DNA of 64,000 nt from Huiozyma naganishii CBS 8797 (lineage: Eukaryota > Ascomycota > Saccharomycetes > Saccharomycetales > Saccharomycetaceae), in assembly GCF_000348985.1 (NCBI RefSeq), contig NC_035923.1, positions 124,001-188,000 on the forward strand. Direction: 5' to 3'. Positions 21,601-27,938 of the stretch are shown here, one piece after another. The position numbers were made by a program, and so were the translations under genes. The notes under the pieces are model-generated. The model made no database searches, was not told the origin of the DNA, and worked only from the letters and a program-made list of their open reading frames with translations. Positions within the stretch are counted from its first letter, which is position 1; each line of letters begins with the position of its first letter.

Positions 21601-21728
21601 GAGAGTGAGAACACGCCCAAGTCAAGCTGTTCGAGCATCTGGCAGACGTGCTGGCCCCTGTACGTCGTAAACAGTGTGACGACACATTCCTCGAGCAGCG
21701 AGTCAAACTGCGGTACCCTTGAATCCAT
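18612..21728 (-). CDS. CAF130: CCR4-NOT complex subunit Caf130
   Basis: A 1038-residue orthologue of Caf130 (1122 residues), a fungus-specific subunit of the CCR4-NOT complex that docks on Not1 and, in S. cerevisiae, takes part in co-translational control of ribosomal protein mRNAs. No catalytic domain is visible. Conserved stretches include HPLHPFLGELFEGNNN, the DDLL-type LAWKLMDELLMCHGYRRV and HMELNHSVIHYIFEL. An acidic/alanine low-complexity segment lies near 545-575 and a poly-threonine run near 923-930. The gene is GC-rich with biased third positions. It follows PRE9 exactly as YGR134W does. The ATG at 21728 is first in frame; I did not find a convincing upstream exon. Confidence 0.93.
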   Translation of the reverse strand: MDSRVPQFDSLLEECVVTLFTTYRGQHVCQMLEQLDLGVFSLSKTPSRIVQQVRTAWTEEALSKYIHLFFQHVWRDAGDRFAIMQYNEPAFKLQVSDLFPSEFSKARLVLNTDYDVLLDFVNTVRPQLKGLIRQAVQGSLVDPIVRKYGRVYEFHDYFHWFNLSKKKFANRDVLILNKGTPDLFHYYINSFCSKAPYDVHPLHPFLGELFEGNNNVKYQQLGTNEHVYEFDLDEETHNGSGNRTVAVDLMQQSNQRHEILTRMLNLKEIDSPHLYEQFKCMISLVDPLTQPPPSDTYVVSLDLLYKLFLAFLPKNQDTEQNDTFLLCFNMQKIITRTLWRLKCWDYAKLTSISKKQTEGDNSQYNYRDHLKEWVPNGLNTQDLELLYMVDIMAVYTIYNAYSHLPIQLNPFLSMLISLWKNLSAVLLLSLEVDRCEEANDTFDTPLLVRATIRGASALRAVVACVLNGHVRENEHDFKHEPLNTFMSPHGRKLCQGSLYADLRSHAAAMLSLGVDLEDVTELLSDLQPGDRFDEDIRYMFEYEYEDYNLVDFEDEDEDAAAAATTATASAAAITAANEGTGASQKRRCNCIFTDDKIIQSDESKVSLGGGKNRPYSVRTKSSFEFDYSGNDWRDVPRGLNLYFWPSYEFLARPGLAEFRNVSSKAAGGKLNPMESQQLLKLVASAIKIEQECIIMGTVYPQTEGIAVGDDGLLTPDNIYDAWFQDKVFDRILFMNQELAWKLMDELLMCHGYRRVLLWFVTHMELNHSVIHYIFELVMGLRGQELSADVTLEEQRKQALHNLMEIDTPNGGTLMFSRQGNLALSEIEVKMLLQEFFTNAAIFLSASESEEPESETSDVSLYSIGLVKLICFMVKTLIVNHKFEFSKSECTFELQTLLMNWLGIVPDAQELFFLLKKNISDTKTATTTTTTTSALGAPGDIFPTLTDADDDNNAVAENLSEFNKKLVMLLPRATQSEGKGSSQAIDALRNFMRKHSLSSEIPVLGRRIVRRGSQILPQATPERTVTLREYLGSYDGAVL

Positions 21729-21804
21729 CGTCCGTCCTCCTCGTTGGTACCCACTGGGTTGCCCTGTGTGTGACGTCCCTCTTGTTCAATAATTAAGAAA
21801 TTTT

Positions 21805-22266
21805 TCACTTTATCGATGAGTGCGCTAGACGGTACTTGATGATCCCGTCGTACGCCTTGTGGTCGCCCAGTCTGCTCAGAGCGGCGAGTTCCAAATTGAG
21901 CGGTGATTCCGGGTTTGGTTCCGCGAGGAGTCTCCTCACCGCCATAACCGCGTACTGCAAGTCCATCACGGGGGTCCACCCACCAGCGAGAGTATCTAGA
22001 CAGACCTCGCCCGTGTCCCATTTGACGTTCGGGTGTGGCATGGTACGTTTGGGGAAGCACACACTGGGCGGGAGTGTAGGGTACTTGTCCGGGACCGTGA
22101 CCCTGAGGGGGAAGCTGTGTCCCTCGTAAGGTGTCCCCTGTGGTCCCTCGAGGGTGGCCTCCCAGTGGGTGAGGTCAGCTGGGTCTGTTGGGTGCAAGTT
22201 GGACTCGTTTGCTGCCCCCCCCGCGGCGACCAGTCTGCGGTACTCCCTGAGCACGCGCTGGGACAT
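21805..22266 (-). CDS. PEX4: Peroxisomal ubiquitin-conjugating enzyme Pex4
   Basis: A 153-residue E2 enzyme. Pex4 is anchored to peroxisomes by Pex22 and mono-ubiquitinates the import receptor Pex5 for recycling. The E2 fold is complete: HPN at residues 78-80, catalytic Cys89 in GEVCLDTL, then GGWTPVMDLQYAV. S. cerevisiae Pex4 (183 residues) has an N-terminal extension absent here, and a degenerate HCN at the HPN position; this copy keeps the canonical HPN. Neighbours CAF130 and PHB1 match YGR133W. The leader directly before the ATG is a CA run in sense orientation (22269-22280). Confidence 0.9.
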   Translation of the reverse strand: MSQRVLREYRRLVAAGGAANESNLHPTDPADLTHWEATLEGPQGTPYEGHSFPLRVTVPDKYPTLPPSVCFPKRTMPHPNVKWDTGEVCLDTLAGGWTPVMDLQYAVMAVRRLLAEPNPESPLNLELAALSRLGDHKAYDGIIKYRLAHSSIK

Positions 22267-22404
22267 CTTGTGTGTGTGTGGTGGTGGTCTTGTCCTTGTG
22301 TATTGCAGTTAAACTTTAAATATATAAATGTTAGAAGACGACGACGACGGAGGGGGAGGGGAGGGGGGAGGGGAGGTCAAACAAGGAAGGTACTGGGCGT
22401 TGAG

Positions 22405-23259
22405 ATGAGCAAAGCGATCAATGTGTTGAGTAAGATGGCGATCCCTGCCGGGTTGCTGATCATGGCTGCCGACTACGCGATGTACGACGTGAAGGGTGGG
22501 TCCCGCGGGGTGATCTTTGACCGAGTCTCTGGTGTGCAGCAGCGTGTTGTCGGGGAGGGCACGCATTTCCTCGTGCCCTGGTTGCAGAAGGCTATTATCT
22601 ACGATGTGAGGAGCAAGCCCAAGAGTATTGCGACGAACACTGGCACCAAAGATTTACAGATGGTTTCGTTGACTCTGAGGGTGTTGCACCGCCCTGAGGT
22701 GATGGAATTGCCCCGGATCTACCAGAGTCTCGGGTTAGATTACGACGAGCGGGTGTTGCCCTCGATTGGTAACGAGGTGTTGAAGAGTATAGTCGCGCAG
22801 TTTGACGCTGCAGAGTTGATCACGCAGAGGGAAGTTGTCTCCCAGCGGATCCGTCGTGAGTTGTCCACACGTGCCGGTGAGTTTGGGATCCGTCTCGAGG
22901 ACGTGTCCATCACGCACATGACCTTTGGAGCTGAGTTCACCAAGGCTGTGGAGCAGAAGCAGATTGCGCAGCAGGACGCGGAACGTGCCAAGTTCCTCGT
23001 GGAGAAGGCAGAACAGATGCGGCAGGCCTCGGTGATCCGCGCGGAGGGTGAGGCGGAGTCCGCGGAGGCGATCTCGAAAGCGCTCGCGAAAGTCGGTGAC
23101 GGGTTGCTGCTGATCCGGAGGCTAGAGGCATCCAAGGAGATCGCACGGACACTGTCCCGGTCCTCCAACGTGACGTACCTGCCCTCTGCTGGCGCCGGTG
23201 GGAAACACGGCCGCGAGGACGGGTCAGGGAACACTTTGCTGCTAAACATCGGGAGGTAG
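22405..23259 (+). CDS. PHB1: Prohibitin 1, mitochondrial inner membrane
   Basis: A 284-residue prohibitin (S. cerevisiae Phb1 287 residues). Phb1 and Phb2 form ring complexes in the inner membrane that hold m-AAA protease and newly made proteins. The N-terminal hydrophobic segment (about 12-27) acts as anchor and targeting signal. The SPFH domain runs from about 28 to 180, with RVLPSIGNEVLKSIVAQFDA and QREVVSQRIRREL. An alanine/glutamate-rich coiled coil spans about 180-230. The frame is open far upstream into the PEX4 promoter, but the ATG at 22405 gives the family N-terminus. Divergent from PEX4, as for YGR132C and YGR133W. Confidence 0.96.
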   Translation: MSKAINVLSKMAIPAGLLIMAADYAMYDVKGGSRGVIFDRVSGVQQRVVGEGTHFLVPWLQKAIIYDVRSKPKSIATNTGTKDLQMVSLTLRVLHRPEVMELPRIYQSLGLDYDERVLPSIGNEVLKSIVAQFDAAELITQREVVSQRIRRELSTRAGEFGIRLEDVSITHMTFGAEFTKAVEQKQIAQQDAERAKFLVEKAEQMRQASVIRAEGEAESAEAISKALAKVGDGLLLIRRLEASKEIARTLSRSSNVTYLPSAGAGGKHGREDGSGNTLLLNIGR

Positions 23260-23407
23260 GTAGAGACCCCCGCCGGCACACTATGTAAATATATACACTC
23301 TAGTTTTGTTGCAAAGTTCTAAGACTGACAGATATTAAAGTTATGAAGAGTTATAAAAGAAGAACGTCGGGTGCTAAATGAAAATGGTATAATAAAGAGG
23401 AGTAGAG

Positions 23408-23420
23408 GGGGGGGGGGGGA
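23408..23420. repeat. Poly-G tract
   Basis: A homopolymer run of about a dozen G downstream of the NCE102 stop. Similar poly-G runs occur at 24180-24189 and 32181-32190. Their exact lengths are unreliable in most sequencing chemistries. Confidence 0.6.
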
Positions 23421-23426
23421 GGACAA

Positions 23427-23975
23427 TCAGACCTGGGAGATGGAGGGGACGCCAGAGGTCTCTGGGACACCTACACCGCCGCCGTGTCTTCTTCTTCTGC
23501 CGAACTTGGAGGACGCGGTGGTGAAGGCGCCGTTGGAGGCGAGGTTGATCCCGGACATGACCATCTTGGCGATGAAGATCCCCATGGAGAAGAAGAAGAA
23601 GGCGGTGGCGGCCTGGGAGATTCTGCACCTGTTCTCGGAGCCCTGGATGATGTGGTTTCTCTCTCTGTAGCGCACGTTCTTGCACGAGTGGGCCCTGATG
23701 CCGACGGCCAGCACGATCCCTGCAGTCAGAGTGAAGGCGAAGTTCAGGAAGTCGAGGGTGAACAGGATGAGAGGCCACGCGAGCGGCTCCCAGAAGTTGG
23801 CCAGCAGCCCGTAGAGCCCGTCGGTGGCTATCCCGTACGCGGCGGCGAACATACAGTAGTTGACCCTCGAGATGTGGAACTTCTGCGTGTTGATGAGTGT
23901 GCTAATGAAGGCCAAGCATATGACCAGGAAGCAGAAGTTGAGCAGACGCAGCAAGTTATCGGCCACACCTAGCAT
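23427..23975 (-). CDS. NCE102: Eisosome tetraspan protein NCE102/FHN1
   Basis: A 182-residue MARVEL-type membrane protein with four hydrophobic segments. Nce102 (173 residues) and Fhn1 (174) organise the MCC/eisosome furrow and sense sphingolipids. The match to Nce102 is strong: RVNYCMFAAAYGI, EPLAWPLILFTLDFLNFAF, GIVLAVGIRAHSC, and the C-terminal VPSISQV. The C-terminal tail has a basic RRRR stretch before that ending. It is divergent from YGR130C, another eisosome gene, an arrangement also present in S. cerevisiae as YGR131W/YGR130C. Which duplicate it represents is undecided. Confidence 0.95.
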   Translation of the reverse strand: MLGVADNLLRLLNFCFLVICLAFISTLINTQKFHISRVNYCMFAAAYGIATDGLYGLLANFWEPLAWPLILFTLDFLNFAFTLTAGIVLAVGIRAHSCKNVRYRERNHIIQGSENRCRISQAATAFFFFSMGIFIAKMVMSGINLASNGAFTTASSKFGRRRRHGGGVGVPETSGVPSISQV

Positions 23976-24549
23976 TTTCGAGTGAGTAGTGTATTTGTAG
24001 GAGTTAAGAGCAGTGGTATATTAGAAATTAACAGAGTAATAACAGGATACTGTCTTTGAGAGTTGCCCTAGCGGAGAACAGGACGGGCCAAGAGAGATAC
24101 GGGATCTAAAAACTTTCTTTTGAAACCGAAACCCTTGCGGTTTAAATAAGCGGTCGAGCCGTGAGGCGGCCGTGAAACGGGGGGGGGGGAGAAGAAAACA
24201 ACCGCCACCGCTACAACGACTAGACAGTACTGTAGTAGTGTGGTAGTGTAGTAGTGGAAGTGTACTAGCAGTGTCGTTGCAGCTCTCTGCGGGCATCGGG
24301 CCACAGACGGGCGCGCAGGCGGCGGGGCCCCTTTTCGGCTGCGGGTGTTTCTGCGCGGGGGGGCAGCAGGGGTACGGGCGATGGCGTCTGGTTGGTCCGT
24401 TTTCGCGCGTGCGGTGTTTTCTGCGGCGGGGCGAATAGGGGACGCCGCGGCTGTCCGGAAGCGTCTGCGTGCGTCGTGTCGTGCGTGTTTTGGGTGTTTC
24501 CCGAAGCGGCAGGGGGCGGGGCGCTGGGGCGGGTGCTGCGCGGCGGTCT

Positions 24550-24573
24550 GGGCGCGGGAGGGGGCCGAGGGGG
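24550..24573 (+). other. G-quadruplex motif
   Basis: Four runs of at least three G with loops of 3, 1 and 4 bases satisfy the G3+N1-7 pattern. The motif ends 40 bases before the assembly gap and is 240 bases upstream of the YGR130C start. Confidence 0.6.
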
Positions 24574-24613
24574 TGCGCGGCGGCGGCGCCGCGTCCCGAA
24601 GGGGCAGGGCCGC

Positions 24614-24633
24614 NNNNNNNNNNNNNNNNNNNN
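24614..24633. other. Assembly gap (20 N)
   Basis: Twenty undetermined bases; a fixed length of 20 probably marks a gap of unknown true size inside GC-rich sequence. Confidence 0.95.
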
Positions 24634-24650
24634 TCCCTTGGCAGGAAGGC

Positions 24651-24676
24651 GGGTTACCCGGGTTACCCCGGTAACC
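24651..24676. promoter_or_regulatory. GGTTACC cluster with a Reb1-like site
   Basis: Two direct and one inverted copy of a GGGTTACC-like unit lie end to end. TTACCCG at 24654-24660 equals the Reb1 core. It is about 140-160 bases upstream of the YGR130C start, a normal distance for a general regulatory factor that clears nucleosomes. Confidence 0.45.
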
Positions 24677-24814
24677 CCGGGGGGGTTGGCCCAGAGGACG
24701 GCAATGCTGCAATGCTCCCCCCCGTTTACTATATACTGGTCGGGGAGGGCTCGAGGCGAGGGGGCCCGGATCTGGCCGCCTGTGCTGTGGCGGTAAGGAC
24801 CAGGTCTGCAGAGG

Positions 24815-27088
24815 ATGGCGATCGCTGGGTACGACAGGCTGGTGCAGGAGCACGAGGACGCGGTGTCGCTGCAGTCGTCGGGCGCGTCGAGTCGCGGGTC
24901 GCGGGTCTCGCGCGGGTCGTTCCGCAGGGCCATTGGCACCGCGGCGACAGAGGAGTACGTGTCGCCCTTCAGAGGCGGGCAGCTGACCAAAGCGAGCAAG
25001 AAGCAGCTGCAGTTGCAGCGGACGAAGAAATTCCCGACGGTCTCGGCGACTTCGCTGTACAATTCGTACAACACGAGGGAGCTCGGGTTCAGCAAAGTGA
25101 CCGATGATCAGAGGCGCGCAAGGGATATTGTGTTCCCAGAGTACCTTCTCGAGAACGAGGACAGGCAGCGGCTGATCCTGAAGGATTTGGAGAAAAGGGA
25201 ACAGACACTGCTGCACTTGCAGAGGTGCCAGTCTGTGCTGGATAGGACGTGCAAGCCTGCGAAGGAGGAGAAGAGGAAGGAACTCAAGGCCATTGAGCCC
25301 GTGAAGAGGGACACGACAAACAGGTTCGCCATCGACTACGATTTCGTGCCACCCGTGGACCCGACGCAGGAGGAAAAAGACGAAATCGACGTCTCGGACC
25401 CGATCGTGAGAGAGTACATCCGTGACGCAAGGGGGATTCCCCGTGCAGAGGCCAACGGCGGTGACGCCTCCGGTGACGCCTCCGGCTACGACTACGATCG
25501 CGACGTGCTCAACATCGAGCAGAACCAGCTCGTCGACGCTCAGCAGATGGCGCTCCAGAACGAAATCGAATGGAGGAAGCCAGTGGACCCAGCTACGCAG
25601 CCGAAACTGTACGTTGATTTGGACTCCTTGCAATTGATCGACCCTGGGTCCACCGCAGTTGGGGTCTCGACAAAGCAAAGACTGATGGATACACCAGTGA
25701 CCAACCCACAAGCGACAGAGGACACGCCAGAACTGCTTTTGAAATTGCCCAAATACGGGCACGTCTCAGCGGCGGTGTTCAACAAAGTCCTGTACGATGA
25801 TAAAGTGCACAAGGCAGAGATGGCGGATTACCAGCGTGAGCAGGAGAGCAAGTTCGCCAAGAAATTGCAAGAGTACGAACAGAAACTCGCTCAAGTCGAT
25901 GACCGCAAACTCTCCGTGCTAGCGAAGATGAACGACGCTAAATTGGATAAGATCGCTAAATCCGAGGTCATCGAGAACCAAAAAATCAAACAGTTGTTCG
26001 ACTCAAACGCGACTTTCAACGATTCCAAAGTGAAAGTACTCCACGAGGCACAGTTGGTCAAGTTACAAAAATTGCAAGACTTGAAATTCATCTCGCAGAA
26101 GAAAACATTAATGCAACACGAGGTCAACCAACTCACTTTGGAGAAATCGCACGCGGAGAAGGACTACCACCTATGGACCACGAACTTGACAAACATCACA
26201 GAACGGCTGGACGCTCAACTGTTCAAACTGTCCCAGTTCAACCACAAGCAGGACAAGATCACAAGACAGATTAGGGACCTCACGCAGCGCAAGACGGAAC
26301 TAGAGGCAGAGATCGACGCGAACCAATTCTCGAAGGGGAACGCCGACAGGAACCTCGCGGACTTGGAGACGGGGCAACATCTCAAGTCGCACGAGCTCGT
26401 GAAAGTGACGGACTCGATCCAGGGGAAACTGGACTCCCTCGCTGTAGTGAAGCAGGAGATCTCGGGGGAGCGTTTGAAATTGATCGGGATCACGAACGAG
26501 ATGGAACGCGCGAGGGCGGAACGCGAACGTATCTGGAACGAGAAGTTGGACTCGAACACCAAATTCTACGAGGACAAATTGGGCGAGAAGGACGCGGATC
26601 TCGACGAGCGGTTGAAACAACTCGACGTCGAACACACGGCCAACCTCGTTCAAGTGCGCGAAATCTACGAGGCCAAATTGCAGGACTCCGCGGAGAAGGC
26701 AGAGGAGGCCGAGCAACAGCTGAAGCTGGCCGCGGAGGAGAAGGCGCAGATCGAGAAGAGTCTATTGGACCAAGAGCAACAGGCGAAGAAAGAACTCGAG
26801 GATATGCAGAAGGAGAGGGATTTCGCAGAGAGACGCGCCAAGGACGAGAGCGAGAGGGCAGACCAACACCTCGAGCAGAAGGTCGCTATCGAGATGGAAC
26901 GCAAGGAGTGGGCCAAGAAGATCGCGGACGCGGAGGAGCGGGCTAACATCGCTACAAAGGCGAGAGTCAACGCGCAGCACGAAAGGTCCAACGCGGAATC
27001 CGAGCTCACGAAGGCCAGAAATAAGCCTATCTTCGAGAACAACTCACTGTACTCCTTCGCTACGGAAGAGGTGACCACGTTCAAGTAG
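24815..27088 (+). CDS. YGR130C: Eisosome coiled-coil protein, YGR130C orthologue
   Basis: A 757-residue protein (S. cerevisiae YGR130C: 816), a peripheral eisosome component of unknown molecular function, related in layout to Eis1. The N-terminus contains EYVSPFRGGQ and KFPTVSATSLYNSYN, followed by FPEYLLENEDRQRLI, matching YGR130C in order and spacing. From about residue 330 to 725 the protein is almost entirely coiled coil, rich in Lys/Glu/Gln. The C-terminus has a short conserved SLYSFATEEV. The variable, low-complexity central part of the S. cerevisiae protein is much shorter here. Position between NCE102/FHN1 and SYF2 matches YGR130C. Third positions are strongly GC-biased. Confidence 0.9.
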   Translation: MAIAGYDRLVQEHEDAVSLQSSGASSRGSRVSRGSFRRAIGTAATEEYVSPFRGGQLTKASKKQLQLQRTKKFPTVSATSLYNSYNTRELGFSKVTDDQRRARDIVFPEYLLENEDRQRLILKDLEKREQTLLHLQRCQSVLDRTCKPAKEEKRKELKAIEPVKRDTTNRFAIDYDFVPPVDPTQEEKDEIDVSDPIVREYIRDARGIPRAEANGGDASGDASGYDYDRDVLNIEQNQLVDAQQMALQNEIEWRKPVDPATQPKLYVDLDSLQLIDPGSTAVGVSTKQRLMDTPVTNPQATEDTPELLLKLPKYGHVSAAVFNKVLYDDKVHKAEMADYQREQESKFAKKLQEYEQKLAQVDDRKLSVLAKMNDAKLDKIAKSEVIENQKIKQLFDSNATFNDSKVKVLHEAQLVKLQKLQDLKFISQKKTLMQHEVNQLTLEKSHAEKDYHLWTTNLTNITERLDAQLFKLSQFNHKQDKITRQIRDLTQRKTELEAEIDANQFSKGNADRNLADLETGQHLKSHELVKVTDSIQGKLDSLAVVKQEISGERLKLIGITNEMERARAERERIWNEKLDSNTKFYEDKLGEKDADLDERLKQLDVEHTANLVQVREIYEAKLQDSAEKAEEAEQQLKLAAEEKAQIEKSLLDQEQQAKKELEDMQKERDFAERRAKDESERADQHLEQKVAIEMERKEWAKKIADAEERANIATKARVNAQHERSNAESELTKARNKPIFENNSLYSFATEEVTTFK

Positions 27089-27196
27089 CCGGTGCCTCTA
27101 CTCACTAACCTTGTACATTTTATGGTATGTATCCTTTTATTTACCCTTGTGTGACTCTATAGTTTACTTATACGTTTCTTATTCAAAAAGAGGTCT

Positions 27197-27718
27197 TCAA
27201 GTGGATGGTCCGTTGCGCTGCAACTTCTTGTTGAATTGTTTGTTCTTCTCGTTGATGTACCCGTCTAGGGATGACCCGCCCCGAGCGCCTTGCCGTTTCA
27301 TCTTATTCTTCCGCACGAGGTACCGCTTCTTCGACACATCGTTCAAATGCGTCACGAGCCGCTCCACATTGTCCCGATACGTGCCCCGCGTACTTTTCCT
27401 CCCTAAAAGAGCCAGCTCCTTCTTGTACGTGTCTTTTGCGACCCGGTCGCCCTCCACGCGGGCCACTGCATCGTCGCCGTTTTCCCCTCTTCTAGCTTCT
27501 CTCGCCTCCAGCTGTCGCAGAGGAGTGTTAAGAAGCTTCACAGTCACATTATCCACCACTTCAGCGCCGTCAATACCGTCCACCGAGGGCTCAGCTGCCT
27601 GCAGACTGTAAACCTTCGGCTTCTCGACCTCCGCCTGCTGCTTCCGAATTCGCACCCGCAAGCGCTGGCTCTCCTGGCTTAGCGTTTTAAACTTGTCCCT
27701 CAATTCCGTCAAGCCCAT
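27197..27718 (-). CDS. SYF2: Splicing factor Syf2 (NineTeen complex)
   Basis: A 173-residue orthologue of Syf2 (215 residues), a component of the Prp19-associated complex of the active spliceosome. Supporting stretches are KPKVYSL near the N-terminus and the C-terminal VSKKRYLVRKNK followed by GYINEKNKQFNKKLQR, both hallmark Syf2 elements. An in-frame ATG exists at 27820, but the conserved homology starts at 27718. The longer version would also run through a CACGTG and a PAC element of the divergent UTP8 promoter, so I prefer 27718. Divergent from UTP8 as in YGR129W/YGR128C. Confidence 0.88.
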   Translation of the reverse strand: MGLTELRDKFKTLSQESQRLRVRIRKQQAEVEKPKVYSLQAAEPSVDGIDGAEVVDNVTVKLLNTPLRQLEAREARRGENGDDAVARVEGDRVAKDTYKKELALLGRKSTRGTYRDNVERLVTHLNDVSKKRYLVRKNKMKRQGARGGSSLDGYINEKNKQFNKKLQRNGPST

Positions 27719-27795
27719 CGTGCCAACGAATGAAATGGTACTACTCGTGTCTGGTCTATCCCTACCCTTCGAGAGGCCCTGTTCCACTGCTGTTC

Positions 27796-27801
27796 CACGT
27801 G
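27796..27801. promoter_or_regulatory. E-box CACGTG between SYF2 and UTP8
   Basis: A palindromic CACGTG, the core recognised by Cbf1 and Pho4, in the 220-base divergent promoter. Confidence 0.45.
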
Positions 27802-27809
27802 ATGGGCAT

Positions 27810-27815
27810 CTCATC
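27810..27815 (-). promoter_or_regulatory. PAC element (GATGAG) before UTP8
   Basis: The minus strand reads GATGAGAT, matching the core of the PAC motif bound by Dot6/Tod6 in ribosome biogenesis promoters. It lies about 125 bases upstream of the UTP8 start and 25 bases from an RRPE. Confidence 0.65.
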
Positions 27816-27839
27816 TTCATCCTCTAAATTCGATATCAA

Positions 27840-27850
27840 AAAATTTTTCA
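27840..27850 (-). promoter_or_regulatory. RRPE element before UTP8
   Basis: The minus strand reads TGAAAAATTTT, the consensus rRNA-processing element (Stb3 site). Together with the neighbouring PAC it marks a ribosome biogenesis promoter, fitting UTP8. Confidence 0.7.
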
Positions 27851-27938
27851 GTTCAATATTAGAGATGCCCTCTGCACCATACTGAAGAGGAAGTGTCCTT
27901 TGACGTACGGCAGACCGCAGCGCACCCATCTACCAGCA

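Larger units (their letters stand above)
23976..24814. other. GC-rich divergent promoter of NCE102 and YGR130C, with assembly gap
   Basis: About 840 bases between two divergent eisosome genes. From roughly 24290 to 24800 the sequence is very GC-rich and G-skewed on the plus strand. It contains an assembly gap of 20 N at 24614-24633, a G-quadruplex-type motif, and a cluster of GGTTACC units. Long open frames here on both strands run through the gap and are artefacts of low stop-codon frequency. Confidence 0.7.

Noticed and set aside
21729..21804. Possible upstream exon of CAF130
   Set aside because: No TACTAAC branch point or GTATGT donor is visible on the minus strand in the short gap before PEX4.
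24068..25762. Very long minus-strand frame across NCE102/YGR130C promoter, and other long frames through the N gap
   Set aside because: It runs through the assembly gap and antisense to YGR130C. High GC lowers stop-codon frequency, and the composition shows no protein family.
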